Positions 8,032-16,528 of a stretch of 64,000 bases of DNA are shown here, piece by piece. Origin of the DNA: Ga0077555 sp050187415. GTDB lineage: Bacteria; Pseudomonadota; Alphaproteobacteria; Rhizobiales; Hyphomicrobiaceae. The notes beneath the pieces were generated by a model. That model was not told the DNA's origin and did not search any database. It saw only the letters and a list, made by a program, of their open reading frames with translations. The position numbers and the translations under genes were made by a program. The stretch covers positions 1 through 64,000 of the forward strand of contig JBFWXN010000012.1 in the NCBI GenBank assembly GCA_050187415.1, in the 5' to 3' direction. The number at the start of each line of letters is the position of its first letter. Position 1 is the first letter of the stretch.

Positions 8032-8396
8032 TGCAGACGATCAAAACGCTCATGACGCACTACAACTACATCGTGACCATTTTTCTTATGGTCGCGGGCC
8101 TCTACATCGTGATTGCGCGCGGCAACATGATCAAGAAGCTGATAGGACTCGGCCTGTTCCAGTCGTCGGTCTATCTTCTCTACATTTCGCCGGGCAAAAT
8201 CCTCGGCGGCACGGCGCCGATCCTCGATCCAGCGTTCAAGGTCTACTCGAATCCTCTGCCGCATGTGCTCATCCTGACAGCGATCGTGGTCGGCATTGCC
8301 ACAACGGCCTTGGGCCTCGCGCTCGTCGTGCGAATCCACGAGGCCTACGGCACGATCGAAGAGGACGAGATCTTCGAAGCGGAGGGCGAGGAGTGA
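8031..8396 (+). CDS. mrpC: Mrp/Mnh-type antiporter subunit C (NuoK-like)
   Basis: A 121-residue NuoK homologue with three helices and the MrpC/MbhG features GLYIVIARGNMIKKLIGLGLFQSS and DPLPHVLILTAIVVG-like text (here NPLPHVLILTAIVVG). Its acidic C-terminal tail is cytoplasmic. I prefer the ATG at 8031 over a GTG three bases upstream because it forms the TGATG junction with mrpB. The end overlaps the GTG start of the first large D-type subunit. Confidence 0.9.
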   Translation: MQTIKTLMTHYNYIVTIFLMVAGLYIVIARGNMIKKLIGLGLFQSSVYLLYISPGKILGGTAPILDPAFKVYSNPLPHVLILTAIVVGIATTALGLALVVRIHEAYGTIEEDEIFEAEGEE

Positions 8397-9886
8397 AGGT
8401 GATCGCCTCCAATCTTCCCGCCCTTCAGGTGGTCATCCCCCTGTTTGGCGCACTGCTCGCTGCGTTCGTTCGGGGGGGCGTCGCCGGCTGGGCCGTGGCG
8501 CTCGTTGCAAGTTGGCTGATGCCGGCCGTTTCGATTGCGATCCTGCTGACCGTGCTCGATACCGGCGTCATTTCCTATCACATGGGAAGCTGGGTCCCGC
8601 CGATCGGCATCGAATATCGGGTCGACCTGCTCAATGCGTATGTGCTGGTCCTGGTCTCGGTCGTCGCGGCGGTGATCATGCCGTTCGCGCGCCGTTCGGT
8701 AGCGCACGAGATCGACGGCGATAAGCAGTCCTGGTTTTACGCGATGTATCTGCTGTGCCTCGCAGGGCTGCTCGGCATTACGATTACCGGCGACGCTTTC
8801 AATGTATTCGTGTTCCTCGAAATCTCGTCGCTCGCAACGTATGTGCTGATCGCTCTCGGCAAGCAGCGTCGAGCCTTGCTGGCGGCCTTCCAATATCTCG
8901 TCGTCGGAACCATCGGCGCGACATTTTACGTCATCGGCATCGGACTTCTCTATCTCGTCACGGGCAGCCTGAATATTGCCGATATCGCAACCAGGCTTGC
9001 TCCGGCGATGGCGGAGACGCCGCGCGCCGTGCTCGCTGCGCTGGCCTTCCTGACGGTCGGCCTCAGTCTGAAACTGGCATTGTTTCCGTTGCATGTCTGG
9101 TTGCCGGGTGCCTACGCGCACGCGCCATCGCTGGCGACCGCATTTCTCGCAGGTACCGCGACGAAGGTCGCGATCTACGTCCTGATCCGCCTTTTCTTCT
9201 CTGTGTTCGGCGTGGACATCACATTCAAGGCGCTGCCGATCGGAGAGGTGCTGCTGGTGCTGTCTGTCGCGGCCATGTTCATTGCGTCGCTCATGGCTGT
9301 GTTCGAGGAGAATGCAAAGCGCATGCTGGCGCTCTCTTCGGTTGCCCAGGTCGGTTACATTACGCTCGGCATCAGTCTGGCCAATGCTGCCGGCCTGACG
9401 GGCGGTCTCGTTCATATCTTCAATCACGCGCTCATGAAGACCGCGCTTTTCCTTTCACTTGGCGGAATAGCCTACCGGATCGGCAGCGTGCAGTTGTCAG
9501 ACCTCGCCGGCATCGGCCGCAAGATGCCCCTCACGATGGCGGTGTTCGTCGTAGGGGGCTTGGGACTTATCGGCGTCCCGGGAACGGCCGGCTTCGTGTC
9601 GAAGTGGTACTTGGCGCTCGGCGCGCTCGAGCATGGCTGGTGGCCGCTCGTCTTCCTTATCGTGCTGAGTTCGCTGATTGCCGTCGTCTACGTCGGCCGC
9701 GTGGTCGAGATTGCCTGGTTTCGTGAGCCGTCCGCACTTGCTGCCAAGGCGCAGGACCCACCCTGGTCGATGTTGCTGCCGATGCTCGCTCTGGCCGCCG
9801 CGACGATCTACTTCGGGGTCGAGACCGACGCGTCGGCCGGCCTCGCCAGCAAGATCGCGACAGTGCTTCTCGGGGGGGCGAAATGA
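8393..9886 (+). CDS. mrpD: Mrp/Mnh-type antiporter subunit D, first of three antiporter-like subunits
   Basis: A 497-residue protein with about 14 transmembrane helices of the NuoL/M/N-MrpD family. The key ion-path residues are present: the TM5 glutamate (FVFLEISSL) and the TM7 lysine (LSLKLALFPLHVWLPGAYAHAP), plus a lysine in GTATKVAIYVLIR. This is the true MrpD/MbhH counterpart, directly after mrpC as in Mrp and Mbh operons. The GTG at 8393 overlaps the mrpC stop; the open frame upstream of it is non-coding shadow. Residues 325-330 (ENAKRML) precede the half-channel histidine in FNHALMKTALF. Confidence 0.88.
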   Translation: MKVIASNLPALQVVIPLFGALLAAFVRGGVAGWAVALVASWLMPAVSIAILLTVLDTGVISYHMGSWVPPIGIEYRVDLLNAYVLVLVSVVAAVIMPFARRSVAHEIDGDKQSWFYAMYLLCLAGLLGITITGDAFNVFVFLEISSLATYVLIALGKQRRALLAAFQYLVVGTIGATFYVIGIGLLYLVTGSLNIADIATRLAPAMAETPRAVLAALAFLTVGLSLKLALFPLHVWLPGAYAHAPSLATAFLAGTATKVAIYVLIRLFFSVFGVDITFKALPIGEVLLVLSVAAMFIASLMAVFEENAKRMLALSSVAQVGYITLGISLANAAGLTGGLVHIFNHALMKTALFLSLGGIAYRIGSVQLSDLAGIGRKMPLTMAVFVVGGLGLIGVPGTAGFVSKWYLALGALEHGWWPLVFLIVLSSLIAVVYVGRVVEIAWFREPSALAAKAQDPPWSMLLPMLALAAATIYFGVETDASAGLASKIATVLLGGAK

Positions 9887-11382
9887 GCAGTCTTTTTTCC
9901 CTCGAGACGCGCGTGGTGCTGGCACTTCTGGTGCCGTTCGCCGGGACCCTGTTGATTGGGCTGCTGCATCGCAGGCCCAACGCGCGCGAGACGGCGACGC
10001 TGGCGATCGCGGCCGTTCTGGCCCTGATCGTCTGGTCGCTCCTGCCGGCCGTCATGGGCGGCGCGCGTCCCGTTGCCACGCTGTTGTCCGTCGCACCCGG
10101 GCTCGATCTGGCGCTCCAGGTCGAACCGCTTGGAATGCTCTTCGCGCTGGTCGCCGGGTCTTTGTGGATCGTCAACTCGATCTATTCGATCGGCTACATG
10201 CGCGCACACGACGAGCCGCGCCAGACGACGTTTTACATTTGCTTCGCGATTGCCATTGGTGCGGCCATGGGGCTCGCCTTCGCAAAGAATCTGTTCACGC
10301 TGTTCGTCTTCTACGAGCTTCTCACCATCTCGACCTATCCGCTCGTCACGCACAATGCCGACGAGACCGCGGTACGCGGTGGCAGGACTTACATTCTCTT
10401 ATTGATCGGCACGTCGATGGTGCTGCTGTTGCCGGCCATCATTCTGACGGGCGTGTTCGCCGGGACCTTGGATTTCAAGCAAGGCGGAATACTGCCGCCA
10501 GAGCTCGGAGCCGGCGTCGTCGCTGCGTTGCTCGCGCTCTACATGTTCGGCATCGGCAAGGCCGGCCTGATGCCCGTGCATTTCTGGCTGCCCTCCGCCA
10601 TGGTCGCGCCGACCCCTGTTTCGGCTCTGCTCCATGCGGTCGCCGTGGTCAAGGCAGGCGTTTTCACGGTGCTGAAGGTGGTCGTCTACGTCTTCGGCGT
10701 GGAGCGGTTTGCGAGCACCGGCGCGAGCGAATGGCTCACCATCGTTGCCTCCATCTCGCTGCTGATGGCGTCGGCCGTCGCCATGACGAAGGACAATCTG
10801 AAGGCGAGGCTCGCCTACTCGACCGTCTCGCAGCTTGCCTATTGCGTGCTCGGGGCAAGCCTCGCGGTGTCGGCGGGCATCATCGGCGGGGCGCTGCAGA
10901 TTGCGGTGCATGCGGTCGGAAAAATCACCCTCTTCTTCTGCGCAGGCGCGATTTACATTGCGACACACAAGACCGAGATCAGCGAGCTCGATGGCCTCGG
11001 GCGAAAGATGCCCTTCACGTTCGCGGCTTTCCTGATCGGCGCACTCTCGATCATAGGCCTGCCGCCGCTCGGTGGTTCGTGGTCGAAATGGTGGCTGATG
11101 CTCGGCGGGCTGGACGCGGGCAAATTCGCAGTCGTGATTGTGCTGCTCCTGTCGTCGCTCCTCAACGTTCTTTATCTGCTGCCGATCGTGCTCCGTGCGT
11201 TCTTCCTGCCGTCCCCGAGGCTCGCGAGCGTCGGAGCAGCGGGGCACGAGCCGGACGACGATCTGGAGCGCCGTTACTGGTTGGTGGTGCTGCCTCCCTG
11301 CATTACGGCGGCCCTGTGCTTCGTCGTATTCTTCTATGCCGATCGCATCGTTGCGCTTGTCGCGCCGATCGTCACGCCTTGA
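9883..11382 (+). CDS. Second MrpD/NuoL-M-family antiporter-like subunit
   Basis: A 499-residue member of the same superfamily, only moderately similar to the preceding one. It has the TM5 glutamate (FVFYELLTISTYP), the TM7 lysine (GIGKAGLMPVHFWLPSAMVAPTPVSALLHAVAVVKAG) and the later ARLAYSTVSQLAY segment. The text around APTPVSALLHA is closer to NuoL/MrpA than to the first D subunit, so this subunit may take the place of the missing MrpA N-terminal part. It overlaps the previous gene by four bases. Mbx-type complexes of archaea also carry two such H subunits. Confidence 0.85.
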   Translation: MSSLFSLETRVVLALLVPFAGTLLIGLLHRRPNARETATLAIAAVLALIVWSLLPAVMGGARPVATLLSVAPGLDLALQVEPLGMLFALVAGSLWIVNSIYSIGYMRAHDEPRQTTFYICFAIAIGAAMGLAFAKNLFTLFVFYELLTISTYPLVTHNADETAVRGGRTYILLLIGTSMVLLLPAIILTGVFAGTLDFKQGGILPPELGAGVVAALLALYMFGIGKAGLMPVHFWLPSAMVAPTPVSALLHAVAVVKAGVFTVLKVVVYVFGVERFASTGASEWLTIVASISLLMASAVAMTKDNLKARLAYSTVSQLAYCVLGASLAVSAGIIGGALQIAVHAVGKITLFFCAGAIYIATHKTEISELDGLGRKMPFTFAAFLIGALSIIGLPPLGGSWSKWWLMLGGLDAGKFAVVIVLLLSSLLNVLYLLPIVLRAFFLPSPRLASVGAAGHEPDDDLERRYWLVVLPPCITAALCFVVFFYADRIVALVAPIVTP

Positions 11383-11393
11383 GGACTTGAACC

Positions 11394-11660
11394 ATGAGCG
11401 ATCCTGAGCGCGCGCGCGAAGAGCCCGGTTGGTTCGAACGCCCGGAGAACGTGAACAAGCTATGGTACGGGCTGCTGATCATTTGCGGCGCACTCAGCAT
11501 CTCGGAGTTCCTCTACGAGCACCATCCCCACTTCGAGATCGAGAAAATTCCGGAGTTCTTCGAGCTCTTCGGCTTCATCGCGTTCGTCTTCATCGTGTTC
11601 GCAGGCAAGGCGCTGCGCTCCTTCATCATGCGCGACGAGAACTACTATGAACGCGACTGA
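11394..11660 (+). CDS. Small membrane protein of the Mrp/Mbh-like operon
   Basis: An 88-residue protein that I do not recognise. It has a charged N-terminus, one hydrophobic helix at about residues 25-42, an acidic amphipathic stretch with HHPHFEIEKIPEFFE, and a second helix near 55-70 followed by a basic and aromatic tail. It sits between the second and third antiporter-like subunits and overlaps the next gene by 14 bases, so it is surely part of the operon. An accessory or assembly subunit of the complex is a reasonable inference. Histidines and acidic residues between the helices could bind a metal or take part in proton transfer. Confidence 0.7.
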   Translation: MSDPERAREEPGWFERPENVNKLWYGLLIICGALSISEFLYEHHPHFEIEKIPEFFELFGFIAFVFIVFAGKALRSFIMRDENYYERD

Positions 11661-13344
11661 GCTCAACCCCGGCCTTCTGATGATCGTGGCGGGGCTGATC
11701 GCAGCCTTCCTGCCGCAGCGTGCGCGCCAGGCGCTGACGCTGGCAGCCCCCGCGGCAGGCATCGCCGTCTTGTTCTCGACGCAGATCGGTGCCGAAAGCT
11801 TCGTGACCGTTGCGGGTCTGCCGTTGACGATTCTCCGGCTAGATGCGCTCGCCTACCCGTTCGCGCTTATTTTCCTGATCGCCTGTGTGTTCAATGCCAT
11901 CTATGCGCTGCATCAGGACGACCGGTTGCAGGATTCGGCCGCCATGGTCTATGGCGGCGCCGCGATCGGTGCGACGCTGGCCGGCGATTTCGTGACGCTG
12001 TTCCTGTACTGGGAGCTCACCGCAATTTCGTCCGTTTTCCTGATCCTGGCCACAGGCACGTCGCGTGCCTACCGTGCGTCGATCCGCTATCTGGTTTGGC
12101 AAATCGGATCCGGCGTGCTTTTACTCGCAGGTATCCTGGTGCATTTCCGGGCGACCGGCTCGCTTGCGTTCAATCACATGCAGCTCGGCAGTGCGGGTAC
12201 CTGGCTGATCTTCATAGCTTTTGGTATCAAGTGCGCGTTCCCGTTCCTGCACAACTGGCTGCAGGATTCATATCCGGAAGCGACGGTGACCGGCACGGTG
12301 GTGCTGTCCGCCTTCACGACCAAGCTTGCCGTCTACACGTTCGCGCGCGGATTTGCGGGCGAGTCGCTTCTCGTACCTATTGGTGCGGTCATGACGTGCT
12401 TCCCGGTGTTCTTTGCGGTGATCGAGAATGATCTGAGGCGCGTGCTCTCGTTCTCGCTCAACAACCAGCTCGGCTTCATGCTGGTCGGTATCGGCATCGG
12501 TAGCGAGCTGGCTATCAACGGCGCGGTCAGTCATGCATTCGCGCACATCATCTACAAGGGCCTGCTCTTCATGAGCATGGGCGCGGTGCTCTATCGCGTC
12601 GGCACGGTGAAAGCATCCGAGCTCGGCGGGCTCTACAAGTCGATGCCGTGGACGACTGTGTTCTGCATCATCGGTGCCATATCGATCGCAGGCTTCCCGT
12701 TGACCTCAGGCTTCGTGACCAAGAACCTGACGCTCGGGGCGGCCGAGAACGCGGGCTACATCTGGACCTGGCTGCTGCTCATCTTTGCATCGGCGGGCGT
12801 GATGGAGCATTCGGGCATCAAGATTCCGTTTTTCGCCTTCTTCAGCCACGACGGCGGGCATCGAGTCAAAGAGGCACCGACCAATATGCTCGTGGCGATG
12901 GGACTGTGCGCGGCTGCATGCATTCTCATCGGCGTCTTCCCCCAGGTGCTCTACAGCGTCATGCCTTATCCCGTGACGAAAGACCCCTACACGGTCGAAA
13001 GCGTCGTCACGAAAACGCAGCTTCTCGTTTTCTCGGTGCTGGCCTTCGGCGTGCTCATCCGCATGGGGCTCTATCCGAAGGAAATGCCGTCGACGAACCT
13101 CAATACGGATTGGTTCCTCCGCAAGCCAGGGGCAGCGCTTCTGCGCGGCGGAGTAAGGCTCGCTGCCAAGCTGAACGATGCGGTTGGCGGTTTCGGCTTG
13201 GTGGCGGCGCGTGCCACAAGTGACCTGATGCGAGCCATGAATGGGCCCGACGCGCGATACGGCAAGCCGTGGCCGACCGGCCGGATGGCTTTTTGGACCA
13301 CTTTGATGCTAGGGGCCTATCTCTTCCTCGGGTACATCGTGTGA
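11647..13344 (+). CDS. Third MrpD/NuoL-M-family antiporter-like subunit
   Basis: A 565-residue polytopic protein of the NuoL/M/N-MrpD superfamily. It keeps the TM5 glutamate (LFLYWELTAISSVF) and the TM7 lysine (GIKCAFPFLHNWLQDSYPEAT), plus TTKLAVYTFARGF. The C-terminal 90 residues after the last core helices are an extra cytoplasmic segment with a final helix (FWTTLMLGAYLFLGYIV), longer than in ordinary MrpD. That resembles the lateral extension of NuoL or MrpA, though I cannot prove it. It is the last gene of the operon. Downstream there is only a 109-base convergent gap to the DUF2585 gene. Confidence 0.85.
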   Translation: MNATELNPGLLMIVAGLIAAFLPQRARQALTLAAPAAGIAVLFSTQIGAESFVTVAGLPLTILRLDALAYPFALIFLIACVFNAIYALHQDDRLQDSAAMVYGGAAIGATLAGDFVTLFLYWELTAISSVFLILATGTSRAYRASIRYLVWQIGSGVLLLAGILVHFRATGSLAFNHMQLGSAGTWLIFIAFGIKCAFPFLHNWLQDSYPEATVTGTVVLSAFTTKLAVYTFARGFAGESLLVPIGAVMTCFPVFFAVIENDLRRVLSFSLNNQLGFMLVGIGIGSELAINGAVSHAFAHIIYKGLLFMSMGAVLYRVGTVKASELGGLYKSMPWTTVFCIIGAISIAGFPLTSGFVTKNLTLGAAENAGYIWTWLLLIFASAGVMEHSGIKIPFFAFFSHDGGHRVKEAPTNMLVAMGLCAAACILIGVFPQVLYSVMPYPVTKDPYTVESVVTKTQLLVFSVLAFGVLIRMGLYPKEMPSTNLNTDWFLRKPGAALLRGGVRLAAKLNDAVGGFGLVAARATSDLMRAMNGPDARYGKPWPTGRMAFWTTLMLGAYLFLGYIV

Positions 13345-13453
13345 GGCGCCGGCGCCGGGCGCGGGCACTATCGACTTCGCGCAAATTGTCCCTGCACGAT
13401 GTCGAGGACGGCGAGCATCCCGCTCGTCCGCAGCGTTGCAGGCCCCCCGATTG

Positions 13454-14053
13454 CTATTTGCCGGACTGCCATCGCGTCAGCGCCTCGCTCGGGTGAATGA
13501 GCTGGATGATGTTGAGCAGCAGGTTGTCGCGGATCGTGTAGGCGAGAAAAGCTTCGCATGCGATCACCAGCGCGATGCTGAGCCAAACCGGCAACACGGC
13601 CGCGATGAAGAAGCCGAAGATGGCCGCAATCGTGTCCGAGACCGAGTTGACGATGCTATCGCCGAAATAGCCCTGCGCAAGACCGCCCTGGCGGTAGCGT
13701 TCGATGATCATCGGCGTATTCTCGAGCAGCTCCCAGCCAACCTCGAGACCCACCGCCGCGACGAGGCGCAGGCCGAGAGGTGCACGCGGCGCGATGAGCC
13801 ACAGCAGGAAGTAGAAGCCGAGGCCGTGCAGTACGTGCGAGTAAGTGTACCAATCGGCAATGTGTTGCGACGTCTCGGGCCCGGTCGCGTTCGGATACCA
13901 GACCGCGACGTGGCCGCAGTTGCAAATCCAGGGTTTGCCCATGGCGACGAGCCCGGCAATCTGGATCGCGATCAGAAGGGCCATGATCAGAAGGTGCCAG
14001 GGGGCCACCGCCCGTGCCGACGACCGATCCGAATGCACGTGCGTGGCGTCCAT
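13454..14053 (-). CDS. DUF2585/UPF0314 family membrane protein
   Basis: A 199-residue membrane protein with about five helices, recognised by the segments GKPWICNCGHVAVWY (near residue 40), SQHIADWYTYSHVLHGLGFYF and the EVGWELLENTP and YFGDSIVNSVSDT motifs. The family is conserved in Hyphomicrobiales and its function is unknown. The CNCG motif and several histidines and acidic residues suggest metal or lipid-related chemistry, but that is speculation. It is convergent with the Mrp-like operon and followed by an unrelated acyl-CoA dehydrogenase gene. Confidence 0.85.
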   Translation of the reverse strand: MDATHVHSDRSSARAVAPWHLLIMALLIAIQIAGLVAMGKPWICNCGHVAVWYPNATGPETSQHIADWYTYSHVLHGLGFYFLLWLIAPRAPLGLRLVAAVGLEVGWELLENTPMIIERYRQGGLAQGYFGDSIVNSVSDTIAAIFGFFIAAVLPVWLSIALVIACEAFLAYTIRDNLLLNIIQLIHPSEALTRWQSGK

Positions 14054-14118
14054 GTTCCCTCGCCTTCGTCAGAAGGCACGCGACCGCCGTCCTGCCACGC
14101 GCCGCATGCTCGCCCACA

Positions 14119-15291
14119 TCAAGTCTTGTTCTTCTCGATCAGCCGCTTGGCGATGACGATGCGCTGGATCTCGTTGGTGCCTTCGCCAATGCACAGGAGC
14201 GGCGCGTCGCGATAGAGGCGCTCGACGATGAACTCCTTCGAGTAGCCGTAGCCCCCGTGAATGCGTAAGGTCTCGGTCGCGTTCTCGAGTGCGGCCTCGG
14301 TGGCGAAAAGCTTCGCCATGCCGGCCTCGAAGTCGGCCCGCTCGCCTTTGTCGATGGCCTTGGCGGCATTCTCGACGAGCAGGCGCGCAGCGGTCACCCG
14401 TGTCACCATGTCGGCGAGCTTGAGCGCGATGGCCTGATGCTCGTGGATGAATTTGCCCATGGTTTTGCGTTGCTGCGAATACTTGACCGCTTCGTCGAGT
14501 GCGGCCTGCGCCACACCGACGCCACGGGCTGCAACATTGAGACGACCAAGTTCAAGGCCGGAGATCGCGCATTCGAGGCCGCGACCCTCTATGCCGCCGA
14601 TAAGGTTGTCGGCGGGAATGCGAAAGTCCTCGAACACCAGCTCGGCAGAATCGATCCCCTTGTAGCCGAGCTTCTCGAGCTTGCGGCTGGCGCGAAAACC
14701 CTCGCCCTTCTCGGCGAGAAACATCGAGATGCCGGCTTTGCGCGGCTCGGCCGACGGATCGGTCTTCACCAGTACGGCGAAGCACGAGCCGTGGATGCCG
14801 TTCGAGATCCACGTCTTGGTGCCATTGATGACATAGGTGCTGTTGCCGTCCTTTTTCGCGTGCGTGCGGATCGACTGAAGGTCGGTGCCGGCATCGGGTT
14901 CGGTGAGCGCGAGCCCGCCGCGGATCTCGCCGGAGGCAAATCTTGGAAGGAAACGCGCCTTTTGCTCGGGCGTCCCCATTTTGTCGACGATGCGCGACAT
15001 GATCAGATGGGAATTGATAATCCCCGATACCGACATCCAGACACGGCTGATGCGCTCGATCACCTTGGCGTAGGTGGACGGGGCGAGGCCTAGTCCGCCG
15101 TATTCCTCCGGAATGATGCAGCCGAAGAGCCCCAGCTCCGTCATCCGCTCGACGATTTGGGCCGGCCAGATGTCGTCGTGCTCCAATTTCTGCGCGTAGG
15201 GTGCGACATCGCGCGCGAGAAACTTGTCGACGGCATCGAGGATCATGGCCTCCTGCTCGTCGTGCCGGTGTTGATCCTGGGCTGTGCTCAT
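14119..15291 (-). CDS. Acyl-CoA dehydrogenase
   Basis: A 390-residue canonical acyl-CoA dehydrogenase. It shows LTEPDAGTD near residue 130, TKTWISNG near 155, a helix with ARGVGVAQAALDEA near 255, and the C-terminal GEGTNEIQRIVIAK motif with the catalytic glutamate in its usual place. It oxidises an acyl-CoA thioester to the 2-enoyl-CoA and passes electrons to ETF. The ATG follows GAGGAG. Upstream on the same strand lie a DUF1330 gene and a MaoC hydratase gene, which suggests a small degradation operon for a short or branched acyl-CoA. Unlike the paralogue at 2334-3563, its active site is intact. Confidence 0.9.
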   Translation of the reverse strand: MSTAQDQHRHDEQEAMILDAVDKFLARDVAPYAQKLEHDDIWPAQIVERMTELGLFGCIIPEEYGGLGLAPSTYAKVIERISRVWMSVSGIINSHLIMSRIVDKMGTPEQKARFLPRFASGEIRGGLALTEPDAGTDLQSIRTHAKKDGNSTYVINGTKTWISNGIHGSCFAVLVKTDPSAEPRKAGISMFLAEKGEGFRASRKLEKLGYKGIDSAELVFEDFRIPADNLIGGIEGRGLECAISGLELGRLNVAARGVGVAQAALDEAVKYSQQRKTMGKFIHEHQAIALKLADMVTRVTAARLLVENAAKAIDKGERADFEAGMAKLFATEAALENATETLRIHGGYGYSKEFIVERLYRDAPLLCIGEGTNEIQRIVIAKRLIEKNKT

Positions 15292-15322
15292 GAACTCCTC
15301 GGGAAGCGGCTGCGACAGCGAT

Positions 15323-15613
15323 CTACTTTGCGCCGTCGACGACGAACAGGCGGCCCTTGCTCGCAGCCTGGCGAAGGGGCACGATGTCTTGGTAGGCCTT
15401 GCCGTAGTAAAAGGCGCGCGCTTTTTCCAGGTTCTCGAACTCGATCACGACGACGCGGGAGAGCGGCGGTTCGCCCTCGAAGCTTTCGACGTGCCCGGCT
15501 CGGGCGAGGTACTTGCCGCCGGCGGGCAATGTGACGCTTGGCGCCTTGTCGGCATAGAGCTTGTAGGCGTCCGGGTCCGTCACTTCGACCTCGGCGATGA
15601 CATAGGCGGTCAT
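15323..15613 (-). CDS. DUF1330 family protein
   Basis: A 96-residue protein with the ferredoxin-like alpha/beta barrel of DUF1330: MTAYVIAEVEVTD at the start, YADKAPSVTLPAGGKYLARAG in the middle and the conserved VVVIEFENLEKARAFYYGKAYQ. The biochemical role is unknown. The internal ATG at 15613 is chosen because GAGGAG lies upstream and the family begins there; an upstream in-frame extension is not supported. It sits between maoC-like and acyl-CoA dehydrogenase genes. Confidence 0.88.
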   Translation of the reverse strand: MTAYVIAEVEVTDPDAYKLYADKAPSVTLPAGGKYLARAGHVESFEGEPPLSRVVVIEFENLEKARAFYYGKAYQDIVPLRQAASKGRLFVVDGAK

Positions 15614-15681
15614 GGGTCTCCTCACGTGTTTGTCGGCGACCAATGTCGGCATGGCCGCGCTCGGGCGGCAAGTGCTCAGTC

Positions 15682-16170
15682 TCAGTCTGTTGGACCATGC
15701 CCGCGCTTCGGCACAAGGCTGATGCGTTCGAACGAGAGGAAAACGGTGCCGTCGGCCTTGTAGCCTTCGGTGTAGGTGGTGACGATGCCTTCGTTGGGTC
15801 GCGATTTCGATGGTCGCTTGGCGAGTACCTTGCTGCGCGCGTAGATCGTGTCGCCGTTGAACACGGGCGCGGTGAGCTTGATTTCCTTCCAGCCGAGATT
15901 CGCCGTGGCCTTGAAGCTGACGTCGTCGACGGTCATTCCGGTCACGATGGCGAGCGTGAGGGTACTATTGACAAGTGGCTTGCCGAATTCCGTCCCGCGG
16001 GCGTAGTCGGCATTGGAGTGCAAGGGATGCCGGTTCATCGTCATGAGACTGAACTGGATGTTGTCAGCCTCCGTGATGGTGCGCCCCGGTCGGTGCTCGT
16101 AGATGTCACCGACCTCGAAGTCTTCGTAGGTGCGCCCGTAGCTGGCGACGATGGTGCGTTTGCCGTCCAT
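15682..16170 (-). CDS. MaoC-family (R)-specific enoyl-CoA hydratase-like protein
   Basis: A 162-residue single hot-dog-fold protein. The motif TEADNIQFSLMTMNRHPLHSN carries the Asp and His pair of the MaoC/hydratase-2 family (near residues 34-48), and a FGKPLVNSTL segment follows. It may hydrate an enoyl-CoA made by the acyl-CoA dehydrogenase in the same operon; mesaconyl-CoA hydratase-like activity is another option for this branch. The start at 16170 has AGGAGG about 12 bases upstream, slightly long spacing. An upstream extension would not match the family. Confidence 0.85.
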   Translation of the reverse strand: MDGKRTIVASYGRTYEDFEVGDIYEHRPGRTITEADNIQFSLMTMNRHPLHSNADYARGTEFGKPLVNSTLTLAIVTGMTVDDVSFKATANLGWKEIKLTAPVFNGDTIYARSKVLAKRPSKSRPNEGIVTTYTEGYKADGTVFLSFERISLVPKRGHGPTD

Positions 16171-16528
16171 CCGATGTTTGGTCCTCCTGTGATGTATTGA
16201 AAGCACCGACGCCCTGGCGGCGCCACGACAACGGTGGAGCGCCAACAATGATGAGCCACCGCCTGGACCCGCACAATGGGTCAGTTGTCGATCGGCTGCG
16301 GACTTGAAGTGTTATCGGAAGCGTGATCGCGGAGTAGTGGCGCGTAAGTCTCGTGCCGGGCAGGATCAAGTCAAAAGGCCAAGGCGAGCATGGCCGAAGC
16401 GGCGGAAATTTGCTAAGCAACTGCGTCGTGGCATGTTGACGCCGTACTATCGGCACGCGATTCGAGCCCGGGAACCGAGGGGCAGGGCGTAGCGCGCGGC
16501 CAAGGCTATTCGGGGAAGGGGGTGTTTT
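16171..16528. other. Intergenic region without a recognisable gene
   Basis: About 360 bases between the divergent maoC-like gene and the secreted-protein gene. It must hold promoters for both directions. Short open frames in it have no ribosome binding site or family resemblance. I see no repeat or hairpin that I would defend. Confidence 0.5.

Noticed and set aside
9678..11390. A 570-codon open frame overlapping the second antiporter-like subunit in another frame
   Set aside because: The product is arginine-rich and soluble-looking, while the overlapping frame gives a clear NuoL/M-type membrane protein.
5915..13344. Possible membrane-bound hydrogenase or formate hydrogenlyase operon
   Set aside because: The Mbh-like order invites it, but there is no hydrogenase large or small subunit, no NuoH-like subunit and no ferredoxin-type subunit next to the operon.
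13341..13356. GC-rich palindrome (GGCGCCGGCGCC) after the Mrp-like operon as a terminator
   Set aside because: No T-run follows on either strand, so there is no support for intrinsic termination.
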